DNA of 64,000 nt from Lelliottia jeotgali (GTDB taxonomy: Bacteria; Pseudomonadota; Gammaproteobacteria; Enterobacterales; Enterobacteriaceae), in NCBI GenBank assembly GCA_002271215.1, contig CP018628.1, positions 2,108,001-2,172,000 of the forward strand, written 5' to 3'. Each line of letters begins with the position of its first letter. Position 1 is the first letter of the stretch. This document shows positions 7,773 to 15,360 of this stretch, piece after piece. The position numbers and the translations under genes were made by a program. The notes under the pieces were generated by a model, which saw nothing but the letters and a program-made list of their open reading frames with translations, did no database searches and was not told where the DNA came from.

Positions 7773-8681
7773 ATGAATATCGAGCTGCGCCATTTACGTT
7801 ATTTTATCGCCGTTGCCGAAGAGCTGCATTTTGGACGAGCGGCGGCGCGCCTCAACATCTCCCAGCCGCCGTTGAGCCAGCAGATCCAAATCCTTGAGCA
7901 GCAGGTGGGCGCTCGCCTGCTAGCCCGCACTAACCGCAGCGTGAGCCTGACGGAAGCGGGGAGGCAGTTTCTGGCCGACAGCCGACATATTCTGAGCCTC
8001 GTCGAGGATGCCGCGGCCCGTGCCGAACGATTGCATCTGGGCGAAACGGGTGAACTGCGCATCGGGTTTACCTCGTCGGCCCCGTTTATCAGTGCGGTGT
8101 CGGACACGCTGTCGTCGTTTCGTCGCCATTACCCTGACGTGCATATTCAGACGCGGGAGATCAACACCCGTGAGCAAATCGTCCCGCTCAATGAGGGTTC
8201 GCTCGATTTAGGGCTGATGCGCAACACCCATTTGCCCGATACGCTGGCCTGGGAGGTTATCCTGCGCGAACCGCTGCTAGCGATGATCCCTCGCGATCAT
8301 CCGCTGTCTTCGCAGGCGTCGGTCACGCTTTCGGAACTGGCCCAGCAGCCGTTTGTCTTTTTTGATCCGCACGTGGGAACCGGATTGTATGATGATATCC
8401 TGGGCCTGATGCGTCGCTACGGGCTGGCCCCGGTCATCACCCAGGAGGTCGGCGAGGCGATGACGATTATCGGCCTGGTGGCGGCAGGGCTGGGGGTGTC
8501 GATTCTTCCGGCGTCATTTAAACGCGTGCAGCTCAGCGAAATGCGCTGGGTGGCGATTGCCGAAGAAGATGCGGTCTCGGAAATGTGGCTGGTATGGCCG
8601 AAACATCATGAACAAAGCAATGCGGCACAGCGTTTCAAAAACCAGCTAATTGCAGCCTCAAAGCGACCAATAACGGTCTGA
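7773..8681 (+). CDS. ynfL: LysR-family regulator YnfL
   Basis: This 302-residue regulator has an N-terminal winged helix-turn-helix (residues about 1-60: LRHLRYFIAVAEELHFGRAAARLNISQPPLSQQIQ) and a C-terminal LysR substrate-binding domain (about 90-295). It is divergent from ynfM with 121 bp between starts, the classic arrangement for a LysR regulator that controls its neighbour; regulation of ynfM is inference. The intergenic stretch near 7730-7760 is A+T-rich with a TATTAATA-type dyad that could be the T-N11-A operator. No effector can be predicted from sequence. Confidence 0.93.
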   Translation: MNIELRHLRYFIAVAEELHFGRAAARLNISQPPLSQQIQILEQQVGARLLARTNRSVSLTEAGRQFLADSRHILSLVEDAAARAERLHLGETGELRIGFTSSAPFISAVSDTLSSFRRHYPDVHIQTREINTREQIVPLNEGSLDLGLMRNTHLPDTLAWEVILREPLLAMIPRDHPLSSQASVTLSELAQQPFVFFDPHVGTGLYDDILGLMRRYGLAPVITQEVGEAMTIIGLVAAGLGVSILPASFKRVQLSEMRWVAIAEEDAVSEMWLVWPKHHEQSNAAQRFKNQLIAASKRPITV

Positions 8682-8695
8682 AAAAGGGTAAAAAA

Positions 8696-8711
8696 TGTGC
8701 GGTAAATCACA
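8696..8711 (+). promoter_or_regulatory. Putative CRP site upstream of mlc
   Basis: TGTGC-GGTAAA-TCACA differs from the CRP consensus TGTGA-N6-TCACA at one base. It lies just upstream of a TTGACG -35-like hexamer at 8727-8732. E. coli mlc is known to be CRP-controlled. Confidence 0.6.
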
Positions 8712-8766
8712 TGGCTAAGTTTAAATTTGACGATGGCCTGCGAAGTGCTTCACCATAGCCCAAAGT

Positions 8767-8789
8767 TTATTTCGAAGCGCGAAAAATAA
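8767..8789 (+). promoter_or_regulatory. Putative Mlc autoregulatory operator
   Basis: The near-palindrome TTATTTC-N8-AAAAATAA matches the Mlc operator pattern (A+T-rich arms around a central gap, as upstream of ptsG and mlc in E. coli). It ends 11 bp before the GTG start and its right arm runs into the AAGGA ribosome site. Confidence 0.7.
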
Positions 8790-8800
8790 GGATGTAAGCG

Positions 8801-10021
8801 GTGGTTGCTGATAGTCAGCCAGGACATATTGATCAAATTAAGCAGACCAACGCGGGCGCGGTGTATCGCCTGATTGATCAGCTTGGCCCGGTCTCGCGTA
8901 TCGATCTTTCTCGTCTGGCTCAACTGGCGCCAGCCAGTATTACCAAAATTGTACGTGAAATGCTGGAAGCCCATCTGGTTCAGGAGACGGAAATCCAGGA
9001 GCCTGGCAGCCGTGGCCGTCCTGCGGTCGGGCTGGTGGTGGAAACCGAAGCCTGGCACTACCTGTCTATTCGCATCAGCCGTGCTGAAGTGATCCTCGCC
9101 CTGCGCGATTTAAGCAGTAAGCTGGTGGTCGAAGACCGTCTTGAACTGCCGCTTCAGTCAGAGCAAACCCTGCTTGAACGCATTATTGCCCATATCGATC
9201 AGTTCTTTATTCGCCACCAGCAGAAGCTGGAACGTTTGACCTCCATCGCCATTACCATGCCGGGAATCATTGATACGGAGAATGGCATTGTGCATCGCAT
9301 GCCGTTTTACGACGATGTAAAAGACATGCCGCTCGGCGAAGTGCTGGAGAATCACACCGGGGTGCCTGTTTATATTCAGCATGACATCAGCGCCTGGACG
9401 ATGGCGGAAGCGTTATTCGGCGCGTCTCGCGGCGCACGCGACGTGATTCAGGTGGTGATTGATCACAACGTTGGCGCGGGGGTGATTACCGATGGGCGTC
9501 TGCTTCATGCAGGCAGCAGCAGCCTGGTGGAGATTGGCCATACGCAGGTCGATCCTTACGGTAAACGCTGCTATTGCGGCAACCACGGCTGTCTGGAAAC
9601 GATTGCCAGCATTGAGAGCGTGATGGATCTGGCGCAGCTGCGTTTGAGTCAGTCGATGAGCTCCTCGCTGCACGGTCAGCCATTGACCATAGAGTCATTG
9701 TGCGGCGCGGCGCGGCAGGGCGATCTGCTGGCGAAGGACATTATCACCGGCGTGGGTAATAACGTTGGGCGTATTCTCGCCATTATGGTGAATTTGTTTA
9801 ATCCGCAAAAAATCCTCATTGGCTCGCCGCTGAATCAGGCCGCGGATATTCTCTTCCCGGCGATTACCGACTGTATTCGCCAGCAATCCCTCCCGGCCTA
9901 CAGTAAGAATATGGTGGTCGAGAGCACGCAATTTTCCAATCAGGGCACGATGGCCGGTGCCGCGCTGGTGAAAGATGCGATGTATAACGGCTCATTATTG
10001 ATTCGTCTGCTGCAGGGATAA
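8801..10021 (+). CDS. mlc: Glucose-responsive ROK-family repressor Mlc
   Basis: The product has 406 residues, the E. coli Mlc length, with a near-identical N-terminus (PGHIDQIKQTNAGAVYRLID). The start is GTG at 8801 behind AAGGA. The helix-turn-helix is near residues 25-60; the ROK domain holds the zinc-binding Cys257, Cys259 and Cys264 (CYCGNHGCLE) and VIDHNVGAGVITDG. Mlc represses ptsG, ptsHI, manXYZ, malT and itself, and is removed from DNA by binding dephosphorylated EIICB-Glc at the membrane. A CRP site and an Mlc operator lie upstream. bioD2 follows on the same strand after 132 bp. Also known as dgsA. Confidence 0.97.
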   Translation: MVADSQPGHIDQIKQTNAGAVYRLIDQLGPVSRIDLSRLAQLAPASITKIVREMLEAHLVQETEIQEPGSRGRPAVGLVVETEAWHYLSIRISRAEVILALRDLSSKLVVEDRLELPLQSEQTLLERIIAHIDQFFIRHQQKLERLTSIAITMPGIIDTENGIVHRMPFYDDVKDMPLGEVLENHTGVPVYIQHDISAWTMAEALFGASRGARDVIQVVIDHNVGAGVITDGRLLHAGSSSLVEIGHTQVDPYGKRCYCGNHGCLETIASIESVMDLAQLRLSQSMSSSLHGQPLTIESLCGAARQGDLLAKDIITGVGNNVGRILAIMVNLFNPQKILIGSPLNQAADILFPAITDCIRQQSLPAYSKNMVVESTQFSNQGTMAGAALVKDAMYNGSLLIRLLQG

Positions 10022-10153
10022 CTCTTTTTCGCTGATCTCATAAAAATTGCGCTATCTCAATCTGGACCGACGGCGCATACCTTAGACTCACTCCACTGAA
10101 TTATTTACTTGGTTTATATTTTCAAAGCATATGCCCAAAAGGTGGAGTGAGTG

Positions 10154-10849
10154 ATGCTTAAGCGTTTCTTTGTAACGGGTACTGATACTTCTGTCGGTAA
10201 GACGGTGGTGTCCCGCGCTTTGCTGCAGGCCCTGGCGGCAGGCGGTAAGAGTGTGGCAGGGTATAAACCGGTCGCGAAAGGAAGTAAAGAGACGCCAGAT
10301 GGACTACGCAATAAAGATGCGCTGGTGCTGCAAAGTGTCTCAAGCCTTGAGCTGCCTTATCAGGCCATTAACCCTATTGCGCTGAGTGAAGACGAAAGCA
10401 GCGTCGCACATAGCGGTTTGATCAATTATTCGTTGCTGTCGAACGGGTTGGCGAATCTCGGTGACCAGGTCGATCACGTAGTCATTGAAGGCACCGGCGG
10501 ATGGCGCAGCCTGATGAACGATTTGCGCCCGTTATCGGAGTGGGTGGTGCAGGAACAGCTGCCGGTACTGATGGTGGTGGGCATTCAGGAAGGGTGTATC
10601 AACCACGCGCTGTTGACCGCTCAGGCCATTGCCAACGACGGTTTACCGCTGATTGGCTGGGTGGCTAACCGTATTAACCCAGGACTGGCCCATTACGCCG
10701 AAATCATCGACGTATTAAGCAAAAAGCTGCAGGGCCCGCTGGTGGGTGAACTGCCGTATCTCCCGCGCGCCGAGCAGCGTGATCTGGCGCGTTACATCGA
10801 TTTGACGATGCTGGACAGCACCTTTTCCGTTGAGAAGGTTGTCGCGTAA
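10154..10849 (+). CDS. bioD2: Dethiobiotin synthetase paralogue BioD2
   Basis: This 231-residue protein matches E. coli BioD2 (YnfK). The start is ATG at 10154; a GTG one codon earlier is less likely. The P-loop GTDTSVGKT lies at residues 8-16, KPVAKGS at about 37, and GTGGWRSLMNDLRPLSEW in the middle, where BioD enzymes bind diaminopelargonate. BioD carboxylates 7,8-diaminononanoate to dethiobiotin with ATP; for BioD2 the physiological role is unclear because bioD in the bio operon normally does this. It lies downstream of mlc, as in E. coli, and is closed by a G+C-rich hairpin shared with osmV. Confidence 0.93.
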   Translation: MLKRFFVTGTDTSVGKTVVSRALLQALAAGGKSVAGYKPVAKGSKETPDGLRNKDALVLQSVSSLELPYQAINPIALSEDESSVAHSGLINYSLLSNGLANLGDQVDHVVIEGTGGWRSLMNDLRPLSEWVVQEQLPVLMVVGIQEGCINHALLTAQAIANDGLPLIGWVANRINPGLAHYAEIIDVLSKKLQGPLVGELPYLPRAEQRDLARYIDLTMLDSTFSVEKVVA

Positions 10850-10853
10850 CGCC

Positions 10854-10883
10854 AAAACCGGGCAGCAGTCCTGACTGCCCGGC
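10854..10883 (-). terminator. Hairpin between bioD2 and osmV, probable osmV-side terminator
   Basis: CCGGGCAG (10858-10865) pairs with CTGCCCGG (10875-10882). The T run (TTTTGG) follows the stem only when read leftward, so it should end the osm operon transcript; it may also slow bioD2 transcription. Confidence 0.6.
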
Positions 10884-10890
10884 TCTAACA

Positions 10891-12036
10891 CTAGCTTTCG
10901 TGAATATTCAGCGCCCGACGGGTACGTCCTGAACTCAGATACTCCGCGATATAATCCTGCGAAATCTCACCGTTATAGCGTCCGTCTTCATCGACGATCG
11001 GCATCCAGCTGGTATTGCTCTCATACAGGCGCGACAGCACCACGCGCAGGTTATCTTCTGCTTTGCCCGTCATGCGGAACGGGTGCAGCATGTCCGCGCA
11101 GGCGCCCGTGGCGTGACGCGCCTCGCGACGTTTCACAAAGCCCAGCGGTTTGCCCTCTTCATCGACCACGGTGATAGCACGAATATCGTTGTCGTCCATC
11201 GTAGCAAACGCCTCTGGCAGGGCGGTGGATTCGCGCACGGTGATCGTCGGCTGCTGGTCGGTGACATCACCCGCCGAGACTAACAGCAGGCGTTTCAGCG
11301 TGCGGTCCTGCCCGACAAAGGAGCCGACAAATTCATTGGCCGGTTTCGCCAGCAGCTCGTCGGGGCTCGCGCACTGCACGATACGGCCCTGGCGGAACAC
11401 AGCGATACGATCTCCGAGCTTGAGCGCTTCGTCGATATCATGACTGACAAGCATCACCGTCTTTTTCAGCTTACGTTGCATTTCGAGGAACTGATTCTGG
11501 ATAACCTCGCGGTTGATCGGGTCCACCGCGCCAAACGGTTCATCCATCAGCAGCACCGGAGGATCGGCAGCCAGCGCGCGGATCACACCGATACGCTGCT
11601 GCTGTCCGCCGGACATTTCTCGCGGATAGCGATTGAGGAACTTGTGCGGGTCCATCGCCACCATGTCCATCAGCTCTTCGGCCCGCGCTTTGCTGCGCGC
11701 TTTGTCCCAGCCCAGCATCCGTGGCACGACGGTAATGTTCTCTTCGATGGTCATGTTAGGGAACAGGCCAATCTGCTGGATAACGTAGCCAATATTACGG
11801 CGCAGCGTGACGGTGTCCATTTCGTTAGTATTTTCGCCGTTAATCAAAATATTGCCGCTGCTGGGCGCAATCAGACGGTTGATCATCTTCAGCGTGGTGG
11901 TTTTACCGCAGCCCGATGGTCCCAGCAGGACGCACATTTCCCCTTCGGGAACATTCAGATTAACGTTGTCCACGGCTTTAACCAGCTGACCGCCTTTCTG
12001 TGAAAATTGTTTAGTGAGGTTTTCCAGTTTTATCAT
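10891..12036 (-). CDS. osmV: Osmoprotectant ABC transporter ATPase OsmV
   Basis: ATG at 12036 overlaps the osmW stop by one base (TAATG), giving a 381-residue protein. Walker A GPSGCGKTT lies at residues 39-47, the Q-loop in YVIQQIGLFP, signature SGGQQQR at 142-148, Walker B VLLMDEP near 161-167, and the H-loop VSHD follows. About 110 residues at the C-terminus form the paired CBS region typical of OpuA/ProV/OsmV ATPases, which sense ionic strength. It powers import of glycine betaine-type compounds with OsmW, OsmX and OsmY. The cluster matches Salmonella OsmU in composition and in position next to dmsD. Frames continuing upstream of 12036 are not coding. Confidence 0.93.
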   Translation of the reverse strand: MIKLENLTKQFSQKGGQLVKAVDNVNLNVPEGEMCVLLGPSGCGKTTTLKMINRLIAPSSGNILINGENTNEMDTVTLRRNIGYVIQQIGLFPNMTIEENITVVPRMLGWDKARSKARAEELMDMVAMDPHKFLNRYPREMSGGQQQRIGVIRALAADPPVLLMDEPFGAVDPINREVIQNQFLEMQRKLKKTVMLVSHDIDEALKLGDRIAVFRQGRIVQCASPDELLAKPANEFVGSFVGQDRTLKRLLLVSAGDVTDQQPTITVRESTALPEAFATMDDNDIRAITVVDEEGKPLGFVKRREARHATGACADMLHPFRMTGKAEDNLRVVLSRLYESNTSWMPIVDEDGRYNGEISQDYIAEYLSSGRTRRALNIHES

Positions 12037-12683
12037 TATCGAATCCCCTTCGGAGTCAGCACGACCTGCAGGCGATGCAGCAACCAGTCGAGCACAATAG
12101 CTAAAAGACAAATCATTAAGGCACCGGCAATCAGCATACGAATGTCGCTTCCGCCTATGCCGTTCAGTAACAGCAGACCCAGGCCACCCGCGCCGATCAC
12201 CGCAGCGATCGCCATAACGCCAATGTTCATGACCACGGCGGTGCGGATACCGCCAAATATCACCGGCAGCGCCATCGGGATTTCCACCCAACGTAGACGT
12301 TGCCAGAAAGTCATGCCGATCCCGCGTCCGGCTTCGCGCAGGCCCGGTGGCAGGCTGTCCAGCGCGGTGTGGGTGTTACGCACAATCGGCAACAGCGAGT
12401 ACAGGAACACGGCGGTGACGGCGGGCAGGGCGCCAATACCCTGACCGACCATCGAAAAGAGCGGGATCATCAGGCCAAACAGGGCAATCGACGGGATCGT
12501 CAGCACGATGGTCGCGATGCCCAACACCGGCGTGGCCAGCCATTTGTGACGCACGATCAAAATCCCCAGCGGTACGCCGATGATAATCGCCAGCCCGACC
12601 GCCAGCGCCACCAGCCACAGGTGCTGGAAGGTCAGCGTTAATAAATAATCCCAGTTATCAATAATGTAGTGAATCGTCTCCAT
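12036..12683 (-). CDS. osmW: Osmoprotectant ABC transporter permease OsmW
   Basis: A 215-residue inner-membrane permease with about five helices. The BPD_transp_1 coupling motif is seen in LPPGLREAGRGIGMTFWQRLRWVEIP (EAA loop), contacting the OsmV ATPase. The pattern NIGVMAIAAVIGAGGLG near residue 150 is typical of ProW/OpuCB-type permeases. It is translationally coupled to osmV (one-base overlap) and 9 bp after osmX. OsmU-type systems have two different permeases, this one and OsmY at the operon start. Confidence 0.93.
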   Translation of the reverse strand: METIHYIIDNWDYLLTLTFQHLWLVALAVGLAIIIGVPLGILIVRHKWLATPVLGIATIVLTIPSIALFGLMIPLFSMVGQGIGALPAVTAVFLYSLLPIVRNTHTALDSLPPGLREAGRGIGMTFWQRLRWVEIPMALPVIFGGIRTAVVMNIGVMAIAAVIGAGGLGLLLLNGIGGSDIRMLIAGALMICLLAIVLDWLLHRLQVVLTPKGIR

Positions 12684-12692
12684 AGCGCCTCC

Positions 12693-13592
12693 TTACAGCA
12701 GCTGTTTGCTACGCAGGAAATCACGGGCGACCTGCTGCGGTGACTGATGGTCGATATCAACCTTTTTATTGAGCTCGGTGATAACGTCGTTATTGAGCTG
12801 ACCGGAAAGCGTATTGAGCGCTGCTTCCAGACCCGGATTGGCTTCCAGCGTGTCTTTACGCACCACCGGCGTCACGGCGTAGCTCGGGAAGAAGCCTTTG
12901 TCGTCTTCCAGCACTTTCAGGTCGAAACCTTTCACGCGCCCGTCGGTGGTGTAGATAAGTCCGGCATCGACAAAGCCGTCGCGCACCGCGTTATAGACCA
13001 GACCGGGGTCCATCTGGCGGATTTGCGGACGGTCCAGATTCATCTGGTAAGCTTCCTGCAATGGCTTCATGCCGTCGCTACGCCCGGCAAATTCGAGGTC
13101 CAGGCCCAGCAGCCAGTTGTTATCTGCGTCGGTTTTGCGGATCTGTTCAATTTTCGCCACCATCTCTGACATCGTATTGATGTGCTCGGCGTCGGCGCGT
13201 TTGCGCTGCATGGCGAACGCGTAGGTGTTGTTCATGTCCGCCGGTTTGAGCCACACCAGGCCGTGCTTCGCGTCCAGGCGTTTCACCGTGTCGTAAGACT
13301 CCTGCGACGACATACGTTTGTTGATGTGGTTGAAGATGATCAGCGAGGTCCCGGTGTATTCCCACGTCATATCAATCTGCTTGTTGATCATCGCGTTACG
13401 GGAAATCACCGTCGCGATGTTGGTTTGTGGCTGAACCTGAAACCCTTTCTTCTGCAGATACTGGACGGTCGTCGCGGACAAAATATGCTGTTCGGTAAAA
13501 CTCTTGGTCGCCAGAATCAGCGGTGCGGCCTGAGCCTGGCTGACCAGAAACGCGGCGGCAACCAGCCCCGCAAGGCGTGAAAACAGTCTCAT
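12693..13592 (-). CDS. osmX: Osmoprotectant-binding periplasmic protein OsmX
   Basis: This 299-residue protein has a Sec signal peptide ([22 protein letters not shown], cleavage after AQA near residue 22). The mature part begins with [15 protein letters not shown] and contains [11 protein letters not shown], the OpuAC-type ligand-binding pattern (SBP_bac, choline/betaine class) in which aromatic residues form the cage for quaternary ammonium groups. It is the periplasmic receptor of the OsmU transporter and lies between the two permease genes with short gaps (9 and 18 bp), which supports one operon. Confidence 0.93.
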   Translation of the reverse strand: MRLFSRLAGLVAAAFLVSQAQAAPLILATKSFTEQHILSATTVQYLQKKGFQVQPQTNIATVISRNAMINKQIDMTWEYTGTSLIIFNHINKRMSSQESYDTVKRLDAKHGLVWLKPADMNNTYAFAMQRKRADAEHINTMSEMVAKIEQIRKTDADNNWLLGLDLEFAGRSDGMKPLQEAYQMNLDRPQIRQMDPGLVYNAVRDGFVDAGLIYTTDGRVKGFDLKVLEDDKGFFPSYAVTPVVRKDTLEANPGLEAALNTLSGQLNNDVITELNKKVDIDHQSPQQVARDFLRSKQLL

Positions 13593-13610
13593 ACGTGCTC
13601 CTTGTTATTG

Positions 13611-14324
13611 TTATCGTGCGATATGCGGGCTCATCAGACGGCCCAGCGCAGCCAGTAGCGTGTCCAGAATTAGCGCGAACAGCGCCGTAGCCGCCGCGCC
13701 CAGAATCAGCGTCGGGAAATCATTCAGATAGATGCCTGGGAAAATCAATTCACCGTAACTGCTGGCACCAATCAGGAACGCCAGAGGTGCGGTCCCGACG
13801 TTGATCGCCGTCGCAATGCGAATGCCTGAGAGCATCACCGGCCAGGCGTTCGGAATTTCCACCTGACGCAGACGCTGCCATTTGGTCATCCCGATACCGT
13901 TCGCGGCTTCCAGCAGCGAAGCGGGCACCGAGCACAGCCCGGCATAGGTGTTACGCACAATCGGCAGCAGTGAGGCAAGGAACAGTGCGATGATCGCCGG
14001 GGTATCGCCAATGCCCAGCACCACCATTGCCAACGCCAGCACCGCCAGCGGAGGAAGCGTGTTGCCGACGTTAAAGATCTGCATCACGTATTCGGCGGTG
14101 CCACGTGCCGCCGGGCGGCTGAGCAAAATCCCGCTTGGAATCCCGACCAGCAGGGCAAAGAACATCGAAGAGAACACCAAAATCAGGTGCTGTTGACCGA
14201 GATACAGCAGGTCAACCTGGCGCGCTTTGATCGTATCCAGACCAATTCCCCACGCAAGGAGCGCGAGAACGGCAACAATCGCGGCGATGAAAAGCAGCGT
14301 GCGTTTGAGTAAAGATGAGTGCAT
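13611..14324 (-). CDS. osmY: Osmoprotectant ABC transporter permease OsmY (Salmonella naming)
   Basis: Second permease of the OsmU system, 237 residues from ATG at 14324, which has GGGAGA about nine bases upstream; ATG at 14348 is in frame but has no ribosome site. It has a signal-anchor-like first helix, then about five more, with the EAA loop SLLEAANGIGMTKWQRLRQVEIP. The symbol is the Salmonella one for the OsmU permease and must not be confused with the unrelated periplasmic OsmY of E. coli. It is the first gene of the leftward operon osmY-osmX-osmW-osmV; the promoter should lie in or beyond the adjacent ERIC element. Confidence 0.9.
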   Translation of the reverse strand: MHSSLLKRTLLFIAAIVAVLALLAWGIGLDTIKARQVDLLYLGQQHLILVFSSMFFALLVGIPSGILLSRPAARGTAEYVMQIFNVGNTLPPLAVLALAMVVLGIGDTPAIIALFLASLLPIVRNTYAGLCSVPASLLEAANGIGMTKWQRLRQVEIPNAWPVMLSGIRIATAINVGTAPLAFLIGASSYGELIFPGIYLNDFPTLILGAAATALFALILDTLLAALGRLMSPHIAR

Positions 14325-14352
14325 TGCGGTGTGTCTCCCTGTGCGCATGCGT

Positions 14353-14480
14353 TATATACCCGTCATACTTCAAGTTGCTTATGCGTTGGCTGCACCCGCT
14401 CACCCCAGTCACTTACTTGAGTAAGCTCCTGGGGATTCTCGGGTTTGCCGCCTTCAAGCAACTTGAATTATTTAGAGTAA
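14353..14480. repeat. ERIC element (about 128 bp)
   Basis: The core CGCTCACCCCAGTCACTTAC and AGTAAGCTCCTGGGGATTC matches the ERIC consensus (complement of the ERIC2 primer region and the ERIC1R region). The ends form the imperfect palindrome TATACCCGTCATACTTCAAG... / ...CTTGAATTATTTAGAGTA. It lies 29 bp upstream of osmY. Bases 14325-14697 hold only this element and about 210 bp of sequence with no convincing gene; they should contain the osm promoter. Confidence 0.9.
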
Positions 14481-14686
14481 AGCAACCCATTGATTGCCTG
14501 TTGTTATGCCATGTTTCGGCAGGGGTAATTGAGCTATAGCAAGCGAATGGGAAGGGTTCCAGCGAAGCGCAAAATGAGTTGAGAGACGATAACAATGTAA
14601 ACAGGCTGTTACGCCTTATGGGATAAGGGCTGAGCGGAAACGGGCAGAATTGTCCTAAAGAGAGAAAGCAAAAAGTGACACCGTAA

Positions 14687-14726
14687 CAAAAAGGAGTTTC
14701 GCACGGCACCAGATGTGCCGTGCGAA
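14687..14726 (-). terminator. Terminator of the ynfE-dmsD transcript
   Basis: A perfect 12-bp stem, TTCGCACGGCAC at 14698-14709 with GTGCCGTGCGAA at 14715-14726 and a 5-base loop, is followed leftward by ACTCCTTTTTG. It begins 8 bp after the dmsD stop. Confidence 0.85.
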
Positions 14727-14733
14727 GAGAGGA

Positions 14734-15348
14734 TTATCGGTAAAGCGTTTTGTCTGCGACCGGAATGAGCAGCGCGGAATGCCAGTCGGCCAGCATCAGA
14801 CGGGCGAGCTGAGCAATGCCAACGTAAAACGGATGGTTGGCCTGTTCAATAAACACCGTCAAGAAGCGCTGGCTCCACGGCAGCAAATGCCATGCCAGGA
14901 GTTGATTGCGTTCGGCGTCTCGTTCGTTTTCGGCAAGCCAGGCGGCCAACATCAGCAGCGTGCCAAAATGATCTTCCGGCTCGTTCTGCTTCATTTCAAA
15001 AGCGATGCTGTTATCACGCATCCACTGGCGCAGGGCAAGGGTCGAGTCACCAAACAGCACCGACTCACGATCGAGCCAGACGGAACCCCACGGTGGCGCG
15101 GGCAGTGCCCACGGGCCGATAAACAGACGCTGCCAGGCGTCGGGCAGCGGCTCATCTGATGGAGTGCGCAGGGTTTCAGCGACAGGCAATAAGCTTGCCT
15201 GCTCCAGCGGCCAGTCCTGATACCAGTCGGTTGTGGTCAGGGCCGTGACCAGCGGAGCGGTCTGCTCACTTTCCGGTGAAAAGTAAAACAAGGCTCCCAG
15301 CACCCTGGCACTTAATGCGAACGACTCGCGGGGTAAAACTTCATTCAT
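14734..15348 (-). CDS. dmsD: Tat leader-binding chaperone DmsD
   Basis: A 204-residue TorD/DmsD-family protein. The block RLFIGPWALPAPPWGSVWLDRESVLFG is nearly identical to E. coli DmsD, as is NEPEDHFG further on; both line the leader-peptide pocket. DmsD binds the twin-arginine signal of DmsA/YnfE/YnfF in the cytoplasm, holding the molybdoenzyme until cofactor is inserted. ATG at 15348 has AGGA at a good distance. It starts 12 bp after the ynfE-type gene, so it is co-transcribed with its client. In E. coli and Salmonella, electron-transfer and anchor genes lie between them; here they do not. Confidence 0.95.
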   Translation of the reverse strand: MNEVLPRESFALSARVLGALFYFSPESEQTAPLVTALTTTDWYQDWPLEQASLLPVAETLRTPSDEPLPDAWQRLFIGPWALPAPPWGSVWLDRESVLFGDSTLALRQWMRDNSIAFEMKQNEPEDHFGTLLMLAAWLAENERDAERNQLLAWHLLPWSQRFLTVFIEQANHPFYVGIAQLARLMLADWHSALLIPVADKTLYR

Positions 15349-15360
15349 CACTGCGTTCCT

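Noticed and set aside
12037..12291. N-terminal extension of osmV into osmW
   Set aside because: The extension is Arg/Gly-rich frame noise over osmW; ATG 12036 is coupled to the osmW stop and begins the standard ATPase.
14413..14709. 98-residue leftward frame upstream of osmY
   Set aside because: It runs through the ERIC palindrome and the terminator stem, has no ribosome site and reads as low-complexity Phe/Ser/Pro; it is a chance frame.
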